From Chrysogorgia sp. JL179-B06 (lineage: Eukaryota > Cnidaria > Anthozoa > Scleralcyonacea > Chrysogorgiidae): a stretch of 64,000 bases of DNA. A program made the translations under genes and the position numbers. Position 1 is the first letter of the stretch. Every line of letters begins with the position of its first letter. Under the pieces are notes generated by a model, which had not been told where the DNA came from, searched no databases, and worked only from the letters and a program-made list of their open reading frames with translations. Shown here in pieces: positions 62,300 to 64,000 of this stretch. The stretch lies in the NCBI GenBank assembly GCA_035772405.1, contig JAYKKM010000450.1, positions 3,322,501 to 3,386,500 on the forward strand, in the 5' to 3' direction.

Positions 62300-64000
62300 C
62301 AAACCTCTTTAAGAATAATGTTTAGAAATGTTAATAGTTTAGCCATTCTGTCTATTGTGTGTTCTTTCATATTGCATTAGTGTAGTTTGTATATAGCACA
62401 TCAATGATTTTCAAAGCTCGAAGAGAAAAATAATTTTCGAGAAATCCAAAAAATCGCGCTCCTGTAAGTCGTTACCGGTTATAAATTTTGACTAAATTTG
62501 ACACGAAATAATATGAAAACCAATCTTGTACCCAGGGGTCTTGAGTGCGAGGTTGATGAAAATCTTTTGTTTTCCAGTGGAACAATTAATTATCCACGTC
62601 AATTTTCCAATTAACCTTCGACCTTCGCGCATGACAGGTGTGTGGCGGTGACACTTTGGCGGCAAATTTAATTCTACACTACATTTGGACAAAGAGCGGC
62701 TGTGTACAAAGCTATGTGTTGCTATGAAATCAATAGTTAATGTCAGGAATCCCAGTAAAGCTGGCATAACTGAGATTCCTGCTGTAGTTTAGCCTAAATC
62801 GTGTCGAAAGCTGAAACGCAGCGGTCGCGTACGCCGGAAAATTACATTCCTTTGGGGAAAACCCAGGGGTTTCCCCTTACGCTCGCCCCAGACTCGCCGC
62901 TTCGGAAACCGTTTTGTATTTCAAAAATAGAAAACAAAAAAGTAAAAGAGTTGGTCTCCGTGACCTGTTCATCACATGGAGTGTGTAGAATGGAGTATTT
63001 AGCATAAAAATAGCGGGCGAAGCAGGTTGTAAGTTCGAATGTTCACGTGTTCTTTTCTTGTCGTGTGCAGTTTTGTTACAGATTTGTAACATTAGACAAC
63101 ATTTGTTCCCAATGGACTTCCTCGAAACGCCGGCGAACGGAAACTTGTTATTCTGTTTAATTTTGCTTCAGTTCTAAACACATAACGTGGAAATAACAGT
63201 GTTGCGGAAAAGCTCGAGTTGAGATTCGTCTTTAAAATTTCTCATGAAAAATTCGCTTTTATTATTTATTATGTCGGCGTTAGAATTCGCGGGTCCTTTG
63301 AGAATTCGCGGGTCCCTGACCAGACGTCAACGGTGATCGAAAATCGCGAGTTTTTGAAAAGATGGTAAATCACTTTGTTAGCTCCATATTTATAAAACAA
63401 TAACTCCTTTAATGTGTTTTGCATTCTTCTTCAAGAAAAACCATCAGTTTCTTAGCGTTCTTGTGGAAAAAATCGCGCTTTTTAACAAGTAATCTGCAAT
63501 CAATCTCGGGATTCTCCGTGGGGGAGGGCCAAGCGCAACTGAGCACATCAGGGCCTGTGATGGACACGAGTGCAAGCGGTCGCCATTCGCATCGCCCATT
63601 TTAAATTAACACACTTTAAAGAGAGATTTCGGAGCCTTGGAATTTGCTGGAGTCACCGTGAAATTACGTAAAAGAAGCGGAAAACAGCTTAGAACATATT
63701 CGTTGGCATTGGGTGACGACGAGTCGACGAATTCGCTCGTTTTTGTCGGTGAAACATTGGCCATTGTTTGGCGATTCGTCAGCGGTGGCGTGACATCGTC
63801 TTTGAAGCCATTTGTCGAGTTCGTGAGACGGTTGGTTCGTCAAAGGGTCTCTGTGTTCGTTTTCAGCGGTTATTTCAACGTCTGAACTCTGGTTATCCTT
63901 CGAGCTTGCTAGGGAATCAACGATTTCCGCGATCGGCCCACAACAGAGGCCTTTTTTGAAGTTTTGGTGGAAGGCAATATCGCTCCGAGATCGTGGTGGA
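62300..64000. other. no gene recognised
   Basis: Several frames, the longest at 63637-63885, are moderately protein-like (VRRLVRQRVSVFVF) but have no family resemblance. The motif GAATTCGCGGGTCC occurs twice near 63284-63316. It may be the upstream part of a gene lying to the right. Confidence 0.4.

Overview
The window reads as a metazoan nuclear genome, most likely a marine invertebrate (a cnidarian such as a coral or anemone is my best guess, held weakly). The reasons are an animal-type selenoprotein thioredoxin reductase, a type II PKA regulatory subunit and a coatomer gamma gene, all split by many GT-AG introns. These sit in a background packed with short foldback elements, tRNA-derived SINEs, non-LTR retrotransposon fragments and tandem arrays. 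All gene models were assembled by hand from splice sites, reading phase and family resemblance.

Layout. (1) 1-5163 (+): the 3' eleven exons of a thioredoxin reductase, ending in Gly-Cys-Sec-Gly with an in-frame TGA and a SECIS-like hairpin 130 bases downstream. (2) 5.2-7.9 kb: intergenic DNA with a zinc-finger-like pseudogene tail, a 5S rRNA-like fragment, and a palindromic element nested inside one arm of a foldback element. (3) 7951-16344 (-): fourteen exons of a PKA type II regulatory subunit; the last exon cannot be found. (4) 17.2-23.9 kb: a possible one-exon small membrane protein, a long CAGA microsatellite, two or three orphan exons of unidentified genes, and a decayed SANT/Myb-type element.

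(5) 23899-35203: an 11.3-kb DNA transposon bounded by a perfect 6-bp target duplication (TTAGCG). It has long terminal inverted repeats, each containing a 42-bp minisatellite (12 units on the left, 24 on the right). Inside, both on the minus strand, are an apparently intact single-exon DDE integrase/transposase (523 codons, D262/D321/E356) and an apparently intact six-exon HECT-type E3 ubiquitin ligase of the G2E3-like kind (653 codons, catalytic Cys616). This is the most interesting object in the window.

(6) 35.2-44.8 kb: an orphan first exon, AT-rich satellites, a higher-order repeat in which a 12-bp minisatellite (TAGCGCCATCCG) alternates with three copies of a LINE ORF2 C-terminal tail, a degraded LINE, and SINEs. 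(7) 44798-59850 (+): a complete 24-exon coatomer gamma gene (878 codons), its introns filled with tandem arrays and transposable elements. (8) 59.9-64 kb: a SINE, nested MITEs and no recognisable gene.

The three host genes are unrelated housekeeping or signalling genes. The HECT gene and the integrase form one mobile unit.
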